Shown here: positions 63,100 to 64,000 of the stretch, in pieces
Layout of the letters: the number at the start of each line of letters is the position of its first letter
Numbering within the stretch: the stretch's first letter is position 1
NCBI RefSeq assembly: GCF_004683965.1
Contig: NZ_CP038436.1
Coordinates: forward strand, 3,224,001 to 3,288,000
From: Nocardioides seonyuensis
Lineage (GTDB): Bacteria; Actinomycetota; Actinomycetes; Propionibacteriales; Nocardioidaceae
Direction: 5' to 3'
Length of the DNA stretch: 64,000 bases
Notes under the pieces: model-generated
What the model was told of the DNA's origin: nothing
The model's database searches: none
What the model saw: the letters and a program-made list of their open reading frames with translations, nothing else
Made by a program: the position numbers and the translations under genes

Positions 63100-64000
63100 T
63101 CAGCGCCTCCCGTGCTGCAGCGCCGACCATGTGTCGGCCGTGACCACGCCCGTGGCGTCCAGACCGAGACGCTGCTGGAGCCTGCGCACGGCAGTCGCGG
63201 TGCGGTCGGTGACGACTCCCGTCGGCTTCACCGACCGGAACCCGGCAGCGCGCAAGGACCGCTGCAGGCGCAGGGCCGGCTGGCCCGCAGCGCCGACCTT
63301 CAGCATGGGTGTCGAACCCTTGGCGAAGAGCGCGGTCCAAGTGGCGGCATCGGCCCTTCCCGTGACGCGGAGGTCGTGGCGGCGCTGGAAGGTCCGCACG
63401 GCCTTGAGGACGCCTCGGTCGAACTGACCGTCCAGCTTTCCGCGGTAGCGGGCGTTCTTCCTGAGCACGCACTGCAGCGTCTTGGTCCGGACGCCGCGAC
63501 TGCCGGGCTTCAGTCGCGGATAGGTCCTGAAGTCGACGCGGGTCCTGCCACAGAGGCGGGTGGAGCGAGGAGGCTGCGCGCCGCCGTCGATCTCCATGAA
63601 GTTGCGGTCGATGGTGAGCGAGACGCCGCCGTACGTCGCGCTCGTGTGCGCCTCGTACTGGTGGACGCGCTGGCCTTCCCAGCTGCTCGGCCGCACCCAC
63701 TGCGGGTCGATGGCGACGTCTGCGCGGCCGTTGTACCAGGCGTACCAGACGTGGTCGGGCATCACGTAGGAGCCGGGTGACAGGTTGTCGGCGTTGTCCA
63801 GGGCGTGGATGCCGGCAGAGACGCTGGAGTAGACGCCCGAGCGGTAGCCGAGGTCGTGCAGTGCGGAGGTCCAGCCGCTCAGGAAGCGAAGCGCGGAACG
63901 TCGGCAGTCGTCGTTCGTGACGTCGTAGCCGCCCTCGAGGTCGTACCACAGCGTGCTGGAGGCGGGGAGGCCGAGCTGCTGCGCGCGAGCCACGGCAGCA
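63100..64000 (-). CDS. Secreted DUF1906 protein with peptidoglycan-binding repeats (5' end outside)
   Basis: About 300 residues visible. The N-terminal part is a DUF1906 (Rv2525c-like, glycoside-hydrolase fold) domain: LWYDLEGGYDVTNDDCRRSALRFLSGWTSAL in outline, GVYSSVSAGIHALDN, DHVWYAWYNGRAD, VHQYEAH, ITIDRNFME-like LTIDRNFMEIDGG. Two peptidoglycan-binding_1 repeats follow (VRTKTLQCVLRKNARYRGKLDGQFDRGVLKAVRTFQR; LRLQRSLRAAGF and RRLQQRLGLDATGVVTADTWSAL). The start and signal peptide lie beyond base 64000. Probably a cell-wall-bound enzyme of unknown substrate. Confidence 0.85.
   Translation of the reverse strand, partial: AAVARAQQLGLPASSTLWYDLEGGYDVTNDDCRRSALRFLSGWTSALHDLGYRSGVYSSVSAGIHALDNADNLSPGSYVMPDHVWYAWYNGRADVAIDPQWVRPSSWEGQRVHQYEAHTSATYGGVSLTIDRNFMEIDGGAQPPRSTRLCGRTRVDFRTYPRLKPGSRGVRTKTLQCVLRKNARYRGKLDGQFDRGVLKAVRTFQRRHDLRVTGRADAATWTALFAKGSTPMLKVGAAGQPALRLQRSLRAAGFRSVKPTGVVTDRTATAVRRLQQRLGLDATGVVTADTWSALQHGRR

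Overview
The window is high-GC actinobacterial DNA. WhiB, mycobacterial-type CsoR and CmtR sensors, a two-lipoyl SucB and the glnA-RDD-DUF4191-lipA-ABC-lipB-sucB-lpdA-pepA-gcvT order suggest Nocardioidaceae (Nocardioides-like). That placement is inferred from gene order and protein style, not from a database search.

The window reads best as host chromosome (1-9688), a 31,142-bp integrated element (9689-40830), then host chromosome again (40831-64000). A 16-bp sequence, TCAGATGTCGTAGTAG, is the last five codons of glnA including the stop (40831-40846). It recurs exactly at 9689-9704. A tyrosine recombinase gene (39342-40700) sits just inside the right copy. Both element ends carry matching repeats in direct orientation: a 16-mer that is 15/16 identical, and paired CGGGGGAA boxes. 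That is how an attP with arm-type sites looks once it has been split by integration. In the empty site, glnA and the acetyltransferase gene at 8937-9530 would converge on the strong hairpin at 9595-9636.

Left host part: an EAL domain fragment, an orphan OmpR-type regulator, WhiB, a TetR-controlled MFS/VTT membrane pair, an N-terminally truncated MFS remnant, a frameshifted DHFR-like gene, an HxlR/YCII pair with clear palindromic operators, a MarR regulator and a GNAT acetyltransferase.

The element is a copper and heavy-metal island. From left to right it holds: a secreted CHAP/Ig-repeat protein; a block of DUF6153, DUF305 and His-rich lipoproteins; a Cys-rich copper-storage protein; a YVTN beta-propeller; an ABC system with two FtsX-like permeases and an ATPase fused to a YHS metal domain; small membrane and thioredoxin-like proteins; a two-component system; a thiol-redox trio (glutaredoxin-like, CcdA-like, redoxin); csoR-copZ-copA plus a second P1B ATPase with a CPD motif; a second set of DUF305, copper-storage and DUF6153-like genes; and a CmtR-type sensor with two CDF transporters and an ICMT-like enzyme. 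Five promoters across 10 kb share a direct repeat TGAAG-N6-TGAAG, one of them in front of the two-component genes. This suggests one regulon covering most of the central island. CsoR adds a copper-specific layer at the csoR-copA promoter.

Right host part: glutamine synthetase with two GlnR-type boxes, lipoate synthesis and attachment (lipA, lipB), the E2 and E3 subunits that use lipoate (sucB, lpdA), a fused two-half ABC exporter, leucyl aminopeptidase, glycine-cleavage T protein, thymidylate synthase with dihydrofolate reductase, and the start of a cell-wall-type secreted protein. Two genes (6508-7121 and 20888-21030) are each broken by one missing G in a G run, which could be base-call errors rather than real mutations.
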